Positions 8,324-17,605 of a stretch of DNA of 64,000 nt are shown one piece after another (position 1 is the stretch's first letter; each line of letters starts with the position of its first letter). The notes beneath the pieces are model-generated. The model had not been told where the DNA came from. It worked only from the letters and a program-made list of their open reading frames with translations, and ran no database searches. This stretch comes from Oscillospiraceae bacterium Zagget6 (GTDB lineage Bacteria > Bacillota > Clostridia > Oscillospirales > Oscillospiraceae), in NCBI GenBank assembly GCA_001941075.1, contig MSHH01000075.1:24158-88157 (forward strand). Direction: 5' to 3'. The position numbers and the translations under genes were made by a program.

Positions 8324-9061
8324 ATGGACAACACCAGAGAAATCGAGACCTTGCAGCAGTGGATCGACGGCAGCGACAACATCGTCTTTTTCGGCGGGGC
8401 GGGCGTCTCCACCGAGAGCGGTATCCCTGACTTCCGCAGTCAGGACGGGCTGTACAACCAGAAGTACGATGAGCCGCCGGAGACCATCATCTCCCACACC
8501 TATTTCATGCGCAAGCCGGAGAAGTTCTATCGGTTTTACAAGGACAAGATGATTGCCCCGGACGCCAAGCCCAACGCCGCCCACAAAAAGCTGGCGGAGC
8601 TGGAACAGGCCGGGAAACTGCGGGCCGTCATCACCCAGAACATCGACGGTCTCCACCAGGACGCGGGCAGCAAAGAGGTGCTGGAGCTGCATGGTAGCGT
8701 CCGCCGGAACGACTGTATGAAGTGCGGCGCCCACTTCGACGGGGTGGACATCGTACTGAACAGCCCCGGGGTCCCCAAATGTCCCCGCTGCGGCGGCACC
8801 ATCAAGCCAGACGTGGTCCTCTACGAGGAGGGGCTGGACGACACCACCCTTTACCGTGCAGTGGACTACATTCGGGCCGCAGATGTCCTCATCGTGGGCG
8901 GCACCTCTCTGGTGGTCTACCCCGCCGCGGGCCTCATTAACTACTACCGGGGCCACAAGCTGGTGCTCATCAACCTCCAGCCCACCGGCTATGACCGGCA
9001 GGCCGATTTGGTCATCGCCGGGAAAATCGGTCAGGTGCTGGGCCAAATTCAGGTGCGATAA
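8324..9061 (+). CDS. NAD-dependent protein deacylase (canonical sirtuin)
   Basis: A 245-residue sirtuin that would remove acyl groups from lysines using NAD. All catalytic motifs are intact: [14 protein letters not shown] for NAD binding, [12 protein letters not shown], the catalytic histidine in LELHGS, zinc ligands CMKCG and CPRCG, and [11 protein letters not shown] choose the ATG at 8324 over the track's GTG at 8315, since AAAGGA is 10 bases from the ATG but abuts the GTG. It is monocistronic, with its own promoter and a terminator. It is a useful internal reference for the three altered sirtuin-like genes at 26.4-28.6 kb, which lack the histidine and the PDFR motif. Confidence 0.95.
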   Translation: MDNTREIETLQQWIDGSDNIVFFGGAGVSTESGIPDFRSQDGLYNQKYDEPPETIISHTYFMRKPEKFYRFYKDKMIAPDAKPNAAHKKLAELEQAGKLRAVITQNIDGLHQDAGSKEVLELHGSVRRNDCMKCGAHFDGVDIVLNSPGVPKCPRCGGTIKPDVVLYEEGLDDTTLYRAVDYIRAADVLIVGGTSLVVYPAAGLINYYRGHKLVLINLQPTGYDRQADLVIAGKIGQVLGQIQVR

Positions 9062-9084
9062 CGGGAGCAACGGCCCCAGACAAA

Positions 9085-9122
9085 AACAGGACTTCCTTCA
9101 TCCAGGTGGAAGTCCTGTTTTC
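9085..9122 (+). terminator. Terminator of the sirtuin gene
   Basis: AACAGGACTTCC / GGAAGTCCTGTT stem followed by TTTTC; the A-run on the other side may make it bidirectional. Confidence 0.85.
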
Positions 9123-9144
9123 TCCGTTTATGCCCCATTGGGTC

Positions 9145-9192
9145 AAAAAGGAAGCAGAAAACCGTTTCAAATGAGAACGGTCTCCTGCTTCC
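9145..9192 (-). terminator. Terminator of padR
   Basis: On the reverse strand GGAAGCAG pairs with CTGCTTCC, with an inner ACCGTT/AACGGT stem, followed by TTTTTG. Confidence 0.75.
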
Positions 9193-9235
9193 TTTTCAGG
9201 GACACAAAGCGCAAAACAGTGGAATCCACCCATAG

Positions 9236-9595
9236 TCAGGTCATTTCAGACAGGTCTACAAGGTCATCCACGTTGCGGCACAGCTGAAGATATTCCTGCT
9301 TCATCTCTTCCAGACGTTGATGTCCCAACGGCGTCAGCCGGTAATAGTTGCGGACCCGGTTGTTTTCGGAGATGAGCTTTTCGGATTCCTCAATGAAGCC
9401 CTGATTTTGCAGTCTGTACAGCACAGGGTACAACAGCGGCATGGTATACTCGTTGTTGGTCTTGTCCTTCAGCTCCTGGGTCATTTCATAGGCGTACTTC
9501 GGGCGCTCGGTCAGCAGCGACATGACCACCATGGGATTGACGGCGCGCTTGAAGTAGTCCTCAAAAGAGTGGCCCCGCGTGGTTTCTTTTTGCAT
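9236..9595 (-). CDS. PadR-family transcriptional regulator
   Basis: A 119-residue winged-helix protein: MSLLTERPKYAYEMTQEL ... YPVLYRLQNQGFIEES ... RNYYRLTPLGHQRLEEM is the PadR signature. GAAGGGGG precedes the ATG. It is divergent from the MATE exporter, a common arrangement in which PadR represses an efflux gene until a drug or phenolic ligand binds. A 20-bp inverted repeat (TGTAT-N10-ATACA) at 9618-9637 in the shared intergenic region is a candidate operator. The ligand is unknown. Confidence 0.92.
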   Translation of the reverse strand: MQKETTRGHSFEDYFKRAVNPMVVMSLLTERPKYAYEMTQELKDKTNNEYTMPLLYPVLYRLQNQGFIEESEKLISENNRVRNYYRLTPLGHQRLEEMKQEYLQLCRNVDDLVDLSEMT

Positions 9596-9617
9596 TCATT
9601 CATACCCCCTTCATCAT

Positions 9618-9637
9618 TGTATTATATCGAATATACA
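9618..9637. promoter_or_regulatory. Candidate PadR operator
   Basis: Imperfect inverted repeat TGTAT-N10-ATACA 23 bases upstream of the padR start. The rest of the roughly 300-base padR-MATE gap is AT-rich and holds no gene. Confidence 0.4.
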
Positions 9638-9892
9638 GGAAAATTGCAATACACAAATATCTGTTTTTTGATATTATTTTCCGTGAGTTTTCATGAAATT
9701 AAACGGTTTTATGGAACGGTTTTTTTGAAATTTTACGTTTTCGTGCTTTTCAGTCGGAGTATTTTCAGCCAAAAAAGGGTTGAAAAAACGCAAAAAGAGA
9801 GTAAAATAAAAGATACACCCGGCGTAACGGACCCGCTCTCGCAGCAAAACCGTTTGCCGGGCTTCTATTATCTGTCAGCCAAAGGAGAAGCT

Positions 9893-11251
9893 ATGAAAGA
9901 AAACAACAAAATGGAAACCATGCCAATGCCCCAGTTGGTATTGAATATGTCATTGCCCCTGATGATCTCGCTGCTGGTGCAGTCCCTTTACAACATCGTG
10001 GACAGCATCTTTGTGGCCAGGATCGGCGAGGAGGCGCTGACCGCCGTCTCCCTTGCCTACCCGGTGCAGATTTTGATGATTGCCGTGTCAGTAGGCACCA
10101 GCGTGGGCATCAACGCCCTGCTGTCCCGCAGCGTCGGCGCAAAGCAGTACGAGCGCACTACCAACATCGCCACCACCGGTATGCTGTTGGCTCTGGCGGG
10201 CATGGCGGTGTTCATGCTGCTGGGCCTGACCTGCACGGGCTGGTTCGTGGGGATGTTCACCTCTGACCCGGTCATCGGGGCCTACTGCCGCCAGTACCTG
10301 TGGATCTGTATGCTGTTCTGCGCGGGCACCTTTATTGGAACGATGTTCCAGCGGTTTTTGCAGTCCGTGGGCAACACCTTCGACAGCATGGTCTCCCTCA
10401 TCATCGGCGCAGTGACCAACCTGATTTTGGACCCCATTCTGATTTTCGGTCTGCTGGGTCTGCCCGCCATGGGCATCCGGGGCGCGGCCATCGCCACTGT
10501 TATCGGCCAGTGGGTCGGCGGCGCCACCGCCGTCCTGCTCAACCACTTCCATAACCCCACGGTCAACGTCAGCCTGAAAGGGTTCCGGTTCAACAGCCAG
10601 GTACTGGGCCAAATCTACACCGTGGGCCTGCCGACCATCATCACCCAGGCCTTGGGCAGCGTTATGGTCACGGCGGTCAACGCCATTCTCATCTCCTACT
10701 CCTCCACGGCGGTTGCCTTCTTCGGGGTGTACTACAAGCTGCAAAACTTCCTGTTCATGCCCATGAACGGCTTGGGCCAGGCCACTATCCCCATCGTGGG
10801 GTACAGCTACGGCGCGGACCGGAAAGACCGCATCCTGGCGCTGTTCAAGGTGGTGCTGCCCGTGTCCTGGGCCATCTCCCTGGTGATGACGGTGATTTTC
10901 TGGGCGTTCCCCTCTCAGCTGCTGTCCATCTTCTCCGCCAGCGAGACCATGCTGGCCCTGGGCGTCCCCGCCCTGCGCATCATCTCCCCCACCTTCGCTT
11001 TCGCCTCCACCACCATGATTTTGGGCTACTCCCTGTCCGGCTTGGGCAACGGCGTGGTGAATATGCTGGGCACTGCCATTCGACAGTTCATTCTGCTGGT
11101 GCCAGGTATCTGGCTGCTGGCCTGGATGTTTGGCGTAGACTACGCCTGGTACGCTTTCTGGGTGGCCGAGATCGCCGCCACAGCTTACGCCGCTTGCATG
11201 ACGGTGCGGGAACTGCGGCAAAAGAACATTCTTGGCGCCAAGAAGGATTAA
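9893..11251 (+). CDS. MATE-family multidrug exporter
   Basis: A 452-residue, 12-helix membrane transporter of the MATE/NorM-DinF family, expected to export cationic drugs with Na+ or H+ antiport. The N-terminus NMSLPLMISLLVQSLYNIVDSIF and SVGTSVGINALLSRSVGAK are characteristic, as is the second-half repeat PTIITQALGSVMVTAVNAIL ... GLGQATIPIVGYSYGA. The ATG at 9893 has AAAGGAGAA upstream; the track ORF extends some 190 codons into non-coding sequence. It is divergent from padR, which probably controls it. Confidence 0.94.
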   Translation: MKENNKMETMPMPQLVLNMSLPLMISLLVQSLYNIVDSIFVARIGEEALTAVSLAYPVQILMIAVSVGTSVGINALLSRSVGAKQYERTTNIATTGMLLALAGMAVFMLLGLTCTGWFVGMFTSDPVIGAYCRQYLWICMLFCAGTFIGTMFQRFLQSVGNTFDSMVSLIIGAVTNLILDPILIFGLLGLPAMGIRGAAIATVIGQWVGGATAVLLNHFHNPTVNVSLKGFRFNSQVLGQIYTVGLPTIITQALGSVMVTAVNAILISYSSTAVAFFGVYYKLQNFLFMPMNGLGQATIPIVGYSYGADRKDRILALFKVVLPVSWAISLVMTVIFWAFPSQLLSIFSASETMLALGVPALRIISPTFAFASTTMILGYSLSGLGNGVVNMLGTAIRQFILLVPGIWLLAWMFGVDYAWYAFWVAEIAATAYAACMTVRELRQKNILGAKKD

Positions 11252-11270
11252 ACGGCTACAAAATGCACAT

Positions 11271-11318
11271 AAAAATACCTGACCGGGCAAAAAATGAGCC
11301 AGGTCAGGTATTTTTTTT
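11271..11318. terminator. Bidirectional terminator between MATE and alpha-galactosidase
   Basis: AAAAATACCTGACC / GGTCAGGTATTTTTTTT: A-run and U-run flank the stem, serving both convergent genes. Confidence 0.9.
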
Positions 11319-11337
11319 GCTCTTTTTTCAGGGCGGG

Positions 11338-13524
11338 TCAATCCACCGCCTCCAGATGGAACTGCATGGAGGAGAACTCCGGCACCTCTCTGGGGATGGG
11401 CAGCCCGGCGTGCATCAGCGCCGCGCCAGAGAGAACCAGATTCTTGTCGGCCACTCGGTAACGACGCTTGGGGTCCAGCCCTTTCAGATGCAGGTACTCC
11501 TGGGGACCGTTGACCGTCAGGCTGGTGACCACCACGCTGACCAGAGCGGCAGCGCGGTCCTTGGTGACGGACATCCAGGCGGTGAAGTTCCCCGGCTGGA
11601 AGGGGTCGGTCAGCCGATAATAGTCCCCGAAGAAAATAATGGGGTAATAAGTGCGGAACGCCTCGGTCTGCTCCCGGCAGACGGTGACCTCGTCGGCGTT
11701 CAGGTGGGTGGCGTCCAGCTCATAGCCAAAGGTACCGCACATGGACACCACCGCCTTGGTTTTCAGCGGCACATGGGGGCTGGACTCGGAGACATGAGCG
11801 CCCATGCTGCTGATGGGATAGAGGAAGGACGTGCCGTAGTGGAGCTTGAGCCGGTCCAGCGGCTTGGTGTTGTCGGACACCCAATATTGTGGGTAGAAGG
11901 TCAGCATGGCCGGGTCGTACCGCCCGCCGCCGCCGGAGCAGCCCTCAAAGAGGATGTCCGGGTGGGTGTTGATGATGCGGTCCATCACCCGGTACAGGCC
12001 CAGCACATAGCGGTGGTAGACCTCCCCCTGCCGCTCAGCGGGCAGGGCGTTGGACCAGATGTCGGTGATAGAGCGGTTGATGTCCCACTTCATATAAACG
12101 ATGTTGGCGCTGTCCAGCACCTGATTGACAGAGCGGATGAGGTAGTCCTGCACGTCCCGGCGGGTCAGGTCCAGCACAAGCTGGTTCCGGCTGCGGACGG
12201 CGTGACGGCCTGGAATTTCCATCACCCAGTCCGGGTGGGCGCGGTAGAGATCGGAGTCCTCGGAGACCATCTCCGGCTCGAACCAGATGCCGAACTGCAT
12301 CCCCAGGTCGTTGATCTGCTGAACCAGTGTGTTCAGGCCGCACTTGATTTTATTCGTGTTCACCACCCAGTCGCCCAGGCCGGAGTTGTCGTCGTCCCGC
12401 TTGCCAAACCAGCCGTCGTCCATCACCAGCAGGTCCACCCCCAACTGCTGGGCGGATTTCGCAATTTCCACCAGTTTCCGGTCGTCGAAGTCCATAAAGG
12501 CGGCTTCCCAGGTGTTGATGAGAATAGGACGGGTCTCCCGCATATACTTGCTCTTGCAGAGGTTGGTGCGGAAGAAGTCATGGTACAGGTGGGAGAGGCC
12601 GGTCAGTCCCTGCTGGGAGAAGGCCATCAGCACCTCCGGCCCCTCGAAGGATTCACCGGGGGCCAGAGCGAAGTCGAACTGCTTGGGGTGAATCCCCATC
12701 AGCACCCGGAGCTGGTCGTACTGGTCCAGCTCCACCTCCGCCAGAAAGCTGCCGGAGTACATAAACGCCATGCCGTAGCAGTCGCCGTGGTCCTCGGTGG
12801 CATCGTGGTCGCAGAGGATGAGGAAGGGGTTCTGCTGGTGGGAGGAAGTCCCACGGACCGACTGAATGGTATGGACGTGGTGGGTCAGCTTCTGCCGCTC
12901 CACCTGCCGCTCCTGACCGTACCTGCCGGGGAAACTGATGAGGTCGTATTTCGCCCCGTTCAGGAAGTCCAGACAGGCGGACATAATGCGCTGGAGGTGA
13001 ATGGTCCCCGTGCCGCCGTTTGTGACCTTGACGGCCCGGGTGATGATGTCCGCCTCCTCAAAGACGGCGTAGAGCAGCGTCACCTGCACCTTGCTGACCG
13101 CGTCCTCCAGCAAAATTTCCAGCGTCTGGACATGGTCGTTTTCGGTGGCGAAGCAGGTGGGCAGGCCCTTCAGCCGGTATTTTCCTTCGCTGATTTGATA
13201 GGACTGGAACCGCCCGTCGAAGGCGCGGCTGCCGTCGGGGTTGACCACCTGAATAGAGGGCACCCGGAAGTCCCCCTGCTGCTGAGTGGGGAACTCCTGA
13301 GGCTGGGCGTCCAGGGAGAAGGTCCGCTGATAGCGGGAGTCGTAGGGGTTGCCAGAAAAGCCCCGGTCATACTGCATGATTTGGTAAGACAGGTCCTCGT
13401 CCTCCAGGGACGGGCCGTAATAGAGGTGCATTAAGTAATTCAGATTGCCAATTTGCAGCTGATAGGAGGAATTGCGCGTCTGGAGCGTAAAGGTCCACTT
13501 TGTTTTGTTGAATTCAATCGACAT
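11338..13524 (-). CDS. Alpha-galactosidase, glycoside hydrolase family 36
   Basis: A 728-residue cytosolic enzyme that hydrolyses terminal alpha-1,6-galactose from raffinose-type oligosaccharides or melibiose. The nucleophile is D481 in KWDINRS and the acid/base is D537 in GCSGGGGRYDPAML, both in the GH36 TIM barrel; the N-terminal beta-sandwich and IRP/WEA-type segment ILINTWEAAFMDFD are present. I use the ATG at 13524 (MSIEFNKTK), which has GAGAGGAC upstream. No sugar transporter is adjacent, and no signal peptide is seen. It stands alone between terminators. Confidence 0.95.
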   Translation of the reverse strand: MSIEFNKTKWTFTLQTRNSSYQLQIGNLNYLMHLYYGPSLEDEDLSYQIMQYDRGFSGNPYDSRYQRTFSLDAQPQEFPTQQQGDFRVPSIQVVNPDGSRAFDGRFQSYQISEGKYRLKGLPTCFATENDHVQTLEILLEDAVSKVQVTLLYAVFEEADIITRAVKVTNGGTGTIHLQRIMSACLDFLNGAKYDLISFPGRYGQERQVERQKLTHHVHTIQSVRGTSSHQQNPFLILCDHDATEDHGDCYGMAFMYSGSFLAEVELDQYDQLRVLMGIHPKQFDFALAPGESFEGPEVLMAFSQQGLTGLSHLYHDFFRTNLCKSKYMRETRPILINTWEAAFMDFDDRKLVEIAKSAQQLGVDLLVMDDGWFGKRDDDNSGLGDWVVNTNKIKCGLNTLVQQINDLGMQFGIWFEPEMVSEDSDLYRAHPDWVMEIPGRHAVRSRNQLVLDLTRRDVQDYLIRSVNQVLDSANIVYMKWDINRSITDIWSNALPAERQGEVYHRYVLGLYRVMDRIINTHPDILFEGCSGGGGRYDPAMLTFYPQYWVSDNTKPLDRLKLHYGTSFLYPISSMGAHVSESSPHVPLKTKAVVSMCGTFGYELDATHLNADEVTVCREQTEAFRTYYPIIFFGDYYRLTDPFQPGNFTAWMSVTKDRAAALVSVVVTSLTVNGPQEYLHLKGLDPKRRYRVADKNLVLSGAALMHAGLPIPREVPEFSSMQFHLEAVD

Positions 13525-13641
13525 AAAAAAGTCCTCTCTTTTCGTTGCAGTTGGTGATTGTGTTCGCAAGAATTGTACCCATTATACTGAACCAGACGAA
13601 AAAGTATATGGAAAAATGGAGAGCAAAACTGACCTTGTGTG

Positions 13642-14283
13642 TTACCCTTCCGCCGTGGTCAGCAGCTCGGAAAAATCCCGGATGTAAGCGTGGCACAGCC
13701 GCCGCATCTCCTCTTCTCGACTGGCAAAGAGGGAGTCATAGACGCCGGTGACGGTCAGCCCGGCGGCCTTTGCTCCAGCGCAGGAGACGGGAGAATCGTC
13801 GAAGAACCAACACTCCTCCGGCGTGACCCCCAGCCGCTCCAGAGCGGCAGCGAAGGCCGCTGTGGAACGCTTCTCCATGCCCAGGTCAGAAGCGTAGACG
13901 ATTTGAGAGAAATAATCCTCAATGCCGTGGTGGTGCAGCGCCGCCTGACACAGCACCGGTTCGCAGGAGGTGTAAATCGCCATGGTCCTCCCCTCCCCTG
14001 CGCACTGCTCCAGAAAAGCGCGGACATGGGGCTTGAGCGGGATGCGGTCCCGGTACTCCGTCAGGGCCATGCGCCGCCACTCCGCCATGATGTCCTCCGG
14101 CGAGTCGGGGATGTGGCAGTATTCCTTTGTAAACTGGGCCGCCAAGGGAAAAATCGTGTGGATGACCCCCTGGTTGTATTCCTCGGTCCAGGGAATCCCT
14201 CGTTTGGCTAAAAAATCCACGTCGATTTGCCGCCACACCCTGGCGGAGTCGATCAGCGTGCCATCCAGGTCGAATAAGTACAT
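13642..14283 (-). CDS. HAD-superfamily hydrolase (phosphatase/phosphoglucomutase-like)
   Basis: A 213-residue HAD protein. Motif I is DLDGTLIDS at the N-terminus (nucleophile Asp), motif II is IYTSCEPV, motif III lysine lies in KRSTAAFAAALERLG and motif IV is FFDDSPVSCAGAKAAG. The helical cap after motif I places it with beta-phosphoglucomutase/phosphoglycolate-phosphatase-like C1-cap enzymes. I choose the inner ATG (14283), with GAGG six bases before it; the track start 12 bases earlier lacks a site. Substrate unknown. Confidence 0.87.
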   Translation of the reverse strand: MYLFDLDGTLIDSARVWRQIDVDFLAKRGIPWTEEYNQGVIHTIFPLAAQFTKEYCHIPDSPEDIMAEWRRMALTEYRDRIPLKPHVRAFLEQCAGEGRTMAIYTSCEPVLCQAALHHHGIEDYFSQIVYASDLGMEKRSTAAFAAALERLGVTPEECWFFDDSPVSCAGAKAAGLTVTGVYDSLFASREEEMRRLCHAYIRDFSELLTTAEG

Positions 14284-14307
14284 AAAGCGCCTCATTTCCG
14301 AATAAAA

Positions 14308-14482
14308 AGCTATTAGCTGTTAGCTTTTAGCTATTAGCTTGGCGGTGCGCCCTTTTAAGCACTACACTTTTGCCTTACAAACAACTATTCCAGCTATTGG
14401 CTTGGCAGCGTTCCTTTTAAAGCTCTGCGCTTTGGGTTGACGATACCTGACTAACAGCTAATGGCTAACGGCTAACAGCTTA
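14308..14482 (-). repeat. Heptad-ended intergenic repeat, copy E1
   Basis: The left end is a run of AGCTATT AGCTGTT AGCTTTT AGCTATT; the right end is the same type of array inverted (AGCTGTT AGCCGTT AGCCATT AGCTGTT on the reverse strand). In reverse orientation the core aligns with copy E3 through AGTCAGG...AACCCAAA...GTAAGG...GCAAAAGT. It fills the gap between the HAD gene and spoVAC and carries no gene. Confidence 0.8.
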
Positions 14483-14493
14483 TTTCTAACAGT

Positions 14494-14931
14494 TCAGTCA
14501 AACAGCGCCAGCAGCACCCCATAGAGGACGCTGGAGCCGATACCGAACACCAGCACCGGCCCGGCGATGGTGAACATTTTGGCGGCCATACCGGTGATGA
14601 AGCCCTCGCTTTTGAACTCCATGGCCGGGCTGACAATGGAGTTAGCGAAGCCCGTCACTGGTACCAGCGTCCCCGCCCCGGCGTGTTTTGCCAGCTTGTC
14701 GTAGACGTTCAGCCCGGTGAACAAGGCGGAGAGGAAAATGAGCGAGATGGTGACGCAGGTCCCCGCGTCCTGCTGGCTCAGGCCAAAGCTCTGCCAGAGC
14801 AGCTGGAGGGCCTGCCCCACGCAGCAAATGCCCCCGCCCACCAAAAAGGCCAGACAGAGGTCCTTCCACAGGGGGGACGGGGTGCTTTTGCGGTTGACCA
14901 TCTCGCCAAATTCCTGATTTGTCATATCCAT
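14494..14931 (-). CDS. spoVAC: Stage V sporulation protein AC (dipicolinate channel subunit)
   Basis: A 145-residue membrane protein starting MDMTNQEFGEMV, with SPLWKDLCLAFLVGGGICCVGQAL and LVPVTGFANSIVSPAMEFKSEGFITGMAAKMF, which is the SpoVAC pattern. SpoVA proteins form the inner spore membrane channel for Ca-dipicolinate. The track ORF is extended upstream; the ATG at 14931 has AAAGGAAC upstream. spoVAD and spoVAE are not adjacent, so this copy is an orphan from the usual AC-AD-AE cluster. It indicates that the organism, or its recent ancestor, sporulates. Confidence 0.9.
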   Translation of the reverse strand: MDMTNQEFGEMVNRKSTPSPLWKDLCLAFLVGGGICCVGQALQLLWQSFGLSQQDAGTCVTISLIFLSALFTGLNVYDKLAKHAGAGTLVPVTGFANSIVSPAMEFKSEGFITGMAAKMFTIAGPVLVFGIGSSVLYGVLLALFD

Positions 14932-14998
14932 ATGGGTTTGTTCCTTTCCTTTGGTTGCAATTAGGGTTTCCCGGAAAGGAACAAACCATACGTAACAT

Positions 14999-15871
14999 TT
15001 AGCCGATGGTGATGGTCCAGGCGAAGTCCTTGCTCGCGCCGGGGGCCAGCTCGACGTGCTTGCCCGCCTCGTTGACACTGTTGGCCCAGCCGTTCCACGG
15101 CTCCATGCAGACGAAGGATTCCACGTCCTGCTGCCACAGCACACCGTTGGTGAACACTGCCTCGTCAAAGGCCACTTCAACGGTGTGTCCGTTGCCCGCA
15201 TCGGTCAGCCGCATGGGGCTTTTCACACCGGTCAGCAGTCGGATGGAGTCTGCGCTGCCCGGCTTTTTGGTCAGGGTCAGCACAGCGGGGGCGGCGGGCT
15301 GGGTGCCCTTGGCGTTCTCGGAGCAGGTGGCGGCGGTGATGTCAAAGCTGACGTTCTCCAGCTTGCTGGCGGCGAAGTAGGGGTGGAAGCCCACGCTGAA
15401 GGGCAACGGTTTGTCGCCGGTATTCTCCACCGTCAGGGTCAGCCCAGCAGTGGGGCCGTTCAGAGTGTAGCGCATGGTCAGCAGGAAGTCGAAGGGATAG
15501 ACGAACTTGGTCAGGCCATTGGGGGCCAGAGTCAGCTCAATGGCATCGTCCGCCGCCGTCTTGACTTGCCAGGGCACCAGGTCCGCGAAGCCGTGGATCT
15601 CCATGGGGTAGTCCGCGCCGCCGAAGGTGTGAACGCCGCCGTCCGGCTTGCCGCAGTTGGGGAACAGGATGGGAATGCCGCAGCGGGGGCGGTCAGTGGA
15701 CTCAAAGTTTTTGTCCCGCAGCCAGAGATATTCTTCGCCGCCTTTGGTGAAGGAAGTAGCCATGCCGCCCTTTTCGGGGGTGACGGTCAGCGCGCAGTCG
15801 CCGTCGGTCAGGGTGATGGTCGCGTAGGTGACGCCGTAGTTTTCGTAGACGCCGTTGGTCAGTTTAGACAT
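14999..15871 (-). CDS. Aldose 1-epimerase-like (galactose mutarotase) protein
   Basis: A 290-residue protein of the galactose mutarotase fold, LacX-like branch. GVTYATITLTDGDCALTVTPEKGG, RPRCGIPILFPNCG, MEIHGFADLVPW and SVGFHPYFA correspond to the family's substrate-binding arginine and two histidines. It would interconvert sugar anomers. Start at 15871 has AAAGGGG upstream; a reverse-strand extended -10 (TGGTATAAT, 15945-15950) is a likely promoter. It lies just upstream of spoVAC (68-base gap), possibly cotranscribed by chance. Confidence 0.87.
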   Translation of the reverse strand: MSKLTNGVYENYGVTYATITLTDGDCALTVTPEKGGMATSFTKGGEEYLWLRDKNFESTDRPRCGIPILFPNCGKPDGGVHTFGGADYPMEIHGFADLVPWQVKTAADDAIELTLAPNGLTKFVYPFDFLLTMRYTLNGPTAGLTLTVENTGDKPLPFSVGFHPYFAASKLENVSFDITAATCSENAKGTQPAAPAVLTLTKKPGSADSIRLLTGVKSPMRLTDAGNGHTVEVAFDEAVFTNGVLWQQDVESFVCMEPWNGWANSVNEAGKHVELAPGASKDFAWTITIG

Positions 15872-16109
15872 AGAGAAAGCCCCTTTCAGATATGGTTTTC
15901 GTTTGCGTGGGCCGCTCACTGGCGGCGACACTGTTGATAGGAGGATTATACCATAGATTTTCCGCAAAAAACAGCCCCTTTGTCATTCTGCGCTCTATAT
16001 TGGCAAAATTCTTTGCGGTCCACCGGTTCTTCCGCCCTTCCTGCTCGTCAAAATATCCAATCCTTTTCCCACAACTTCTCTGATTTTCGTGGAAAACTGC
16101 ATCTGCCGG

Positions 16110-16138
16110 TTGACATTTCTTTTAACAGACTTTATAAT
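16110..16138 (+). promoter_or_regulatory. Promoter of the aminotransferase gene
   Basis: TTGACA (16110-16115), 17-base spacer, TATAAT (16133-16138): a perfect sigma-A promoter. The leader of about 85 nt shows no recognised riboswitch. Confidence 0.9.
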
Positions 16139-16232
16139 ATAAATCAATGTAAGGGTTTTTGCATCCTGCGGCTTGTCCACTGGCGGCAGCTCTTTCACAG
16201 AAACAGGCATTTTTTAGTAAGGAGATTTTTTT

Positions 16233-17453
16233 ATGAGTGAGTTTAAAGTAGCAGCCAGAATGGCTCCGGTCCACTCCGACATCCGCGGCCCGCTGTTCGT
16301 CGAGGCCAACGCCATGACCGCCAGAGGCATCCCGGTCATGAAGCTGAACACCGGCAACCCCGCCACCTTCGGCTTCGGTATGCCCGACAGTCTGCGCTCC
16401 GCCCTGCTGGACAATGTTGACAAGGCCGTTGGTTACTGCGACCTGAAAGGTATGCCGGAGGCGCGACAGGCCATCTATGACTACCACACCAACAAAAAGA
16501 ACCTGACCGGTGTGTCTATGGACCGCATTTTCGTGGGCAACGGCGTTAGTGAGGTTGCCAACATGGTGGCCACCGCCCTGTTCGACGTGGGCGATGAGAT
16601 TTTGGTCCCCTCCCCCAGCTATTCTCTGTGGACCAACCTGGTCTATCTGTCCGAGGCCACCCCGGTGTTCTACACCTGCGACGAGAAGTCCAACTGGTAT
16701 CCTGACCTGGACGACATCCGCAGCAAGATCACCCCCAAGACCAAGGCCCTGCTGCTCATCAACCCCAACAACCCCACCGGCGCGGTCTATCCCGACGAGG
16801 TCATTCTGGGCCTGGCGCAGATCGCCCGTGAGAACAACCTGTTCATCCTGTCCGACGAAATTTATGACCGCCTGCTGATGGACGGCGTCACCCACCGCTC
16901 CACCGCAGAGCTGGCCCCGGACCTGCCAGTCATCACCTTCAACGGCCTGTCCAAGTCCCACATCGTCTGCGGCTTCCGCTGCGGCTGGATGGTCATCACT
17001 GGCCCGGAGAGCTTCACCGTTCCCGCCACCGAAGCCATCCAGAAGATCGCCGCCATGCGGCTCTGCGGCAACGCCCTGACCCAGCTGGTCATCCCCGCCG
17101 CCCTCAACGACCCGGAGAGCACCGAGGCTATGATGGTCCCCGGAGGCCGCCTTTATGAGCAGCGGGAGGCCACCTGTAAGGCTCTGGACAAGATTCCCGG
17201 CATCACCTACGTGAAGAACCACGCCGCGTTCTATCTGTTCCCCAAGATTGACACCAAGAAGTTTAAGATCACCAACGACAAGGAGTTCGCCATGGACATC
17301 CTGCACAACACCCAGGTGCTGTTTGTCCCCGGCAGCGGCTTCGACTGGCCGGAACCCGACCACTTCCGTCTGGTCATGCTCCCCAAGCCGGAGGAGATCA
17401 CCGCCGCTTTGGGCCGCATTGGTGATTATCTGGCTACTTATCATCAGGACTAA
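16233..17453 (+). CDS. PLP-dependent aminotransferase, class I (alanine transaminase-like)
   Basis: A 406-residue fold-type I aminotransferase. LINPNNPTGAVYPDEVI, SDEIYDRLLMDGVTH and the PLP lysine in NGLSKSHIVCGFRCGWM are diagnostic; LLFVPGSGFDWPEPDHFRLVML-type C-terminal arginine is present. The order resembles AlaA/AlaT-type pyruvate-glutamate transaminases, but substrate cannot be fixed from sequence reading. AAGGAG precedes the ATG. A 13-base direct duplication spans the stop codon (ATCAGGACTAATC repeated), giving two stop codons in the same frame; it looks like a recent small tandem duplication. Confidence 0.93.
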   Translation: MSEFKVAARMAPVHSDIRGPLFVEANAMTARGIPVMKLNTGNPATFGFGMPDSLRSALLDNVDKAVGYCDLKGMPEARQAIYDYHTNKKNLTGVSMDRIFVGNGVSEVANMVATALFDVGDEILVPSPSYSLWTNLVYLSEATPVFYTCDEKSNWYPDLDDIRSKITPKTKALLLINPNNPTGAVYPDEVILGLAQIARENNLFILSDEIYDRLLMDGVTHRSTAELAPDLPVITFNGLSKSHIVCGFRCGWMVITGPESFTVPATEAIQKIAAMRLCGNALTQLVIPAALNDPESTEAMMVPGGRLYEQREATCKALDKIPGITYVKNHAAFYLFPKIDTKKFKITNDKEFAMDILHNTQVLFVPGSGFDWPEPDHFRLVMLPKPEEITAALGRIGDYLATYHQD

Positions 17454-17508
17454 TCATCAGGACTAAAAAACTCGCCTGAGCAGTCGTATTTTTCCATAAC
17501 AACGCAAC

Positions 17509-17541
17509 GGGGACCGGGTATTGTACCCGGCCCCCTGTTTT
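17509..17541 (+). terminator. Terminator of the aminotransferase gene
   Basis: GGGGaCCGGGTA / TACCCGGCCCC stem, then TGTTTTTG. Confidence 0.85.
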
Positions 17542-17605
17542 TGTCGGTTGCGAATCCGTCCATCACGACCGGCTCGTATTCGTCTAACGGCTCATCAACA
17601 CAGAT

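Noticed and set aside
11194-13434. 746-residue forward ORF
   Set aside because: Antisense of the GH36 alpha-galactosidase, whose catalytic motifs are intact on the reverse strand.
14308-14482. CRISPR or tandem minisatellite at the heptad arrays
   Set aside because: Repeats are 7 bases with no spacers, are inverted at the two ends, and the whole unit recurs elsewhere.
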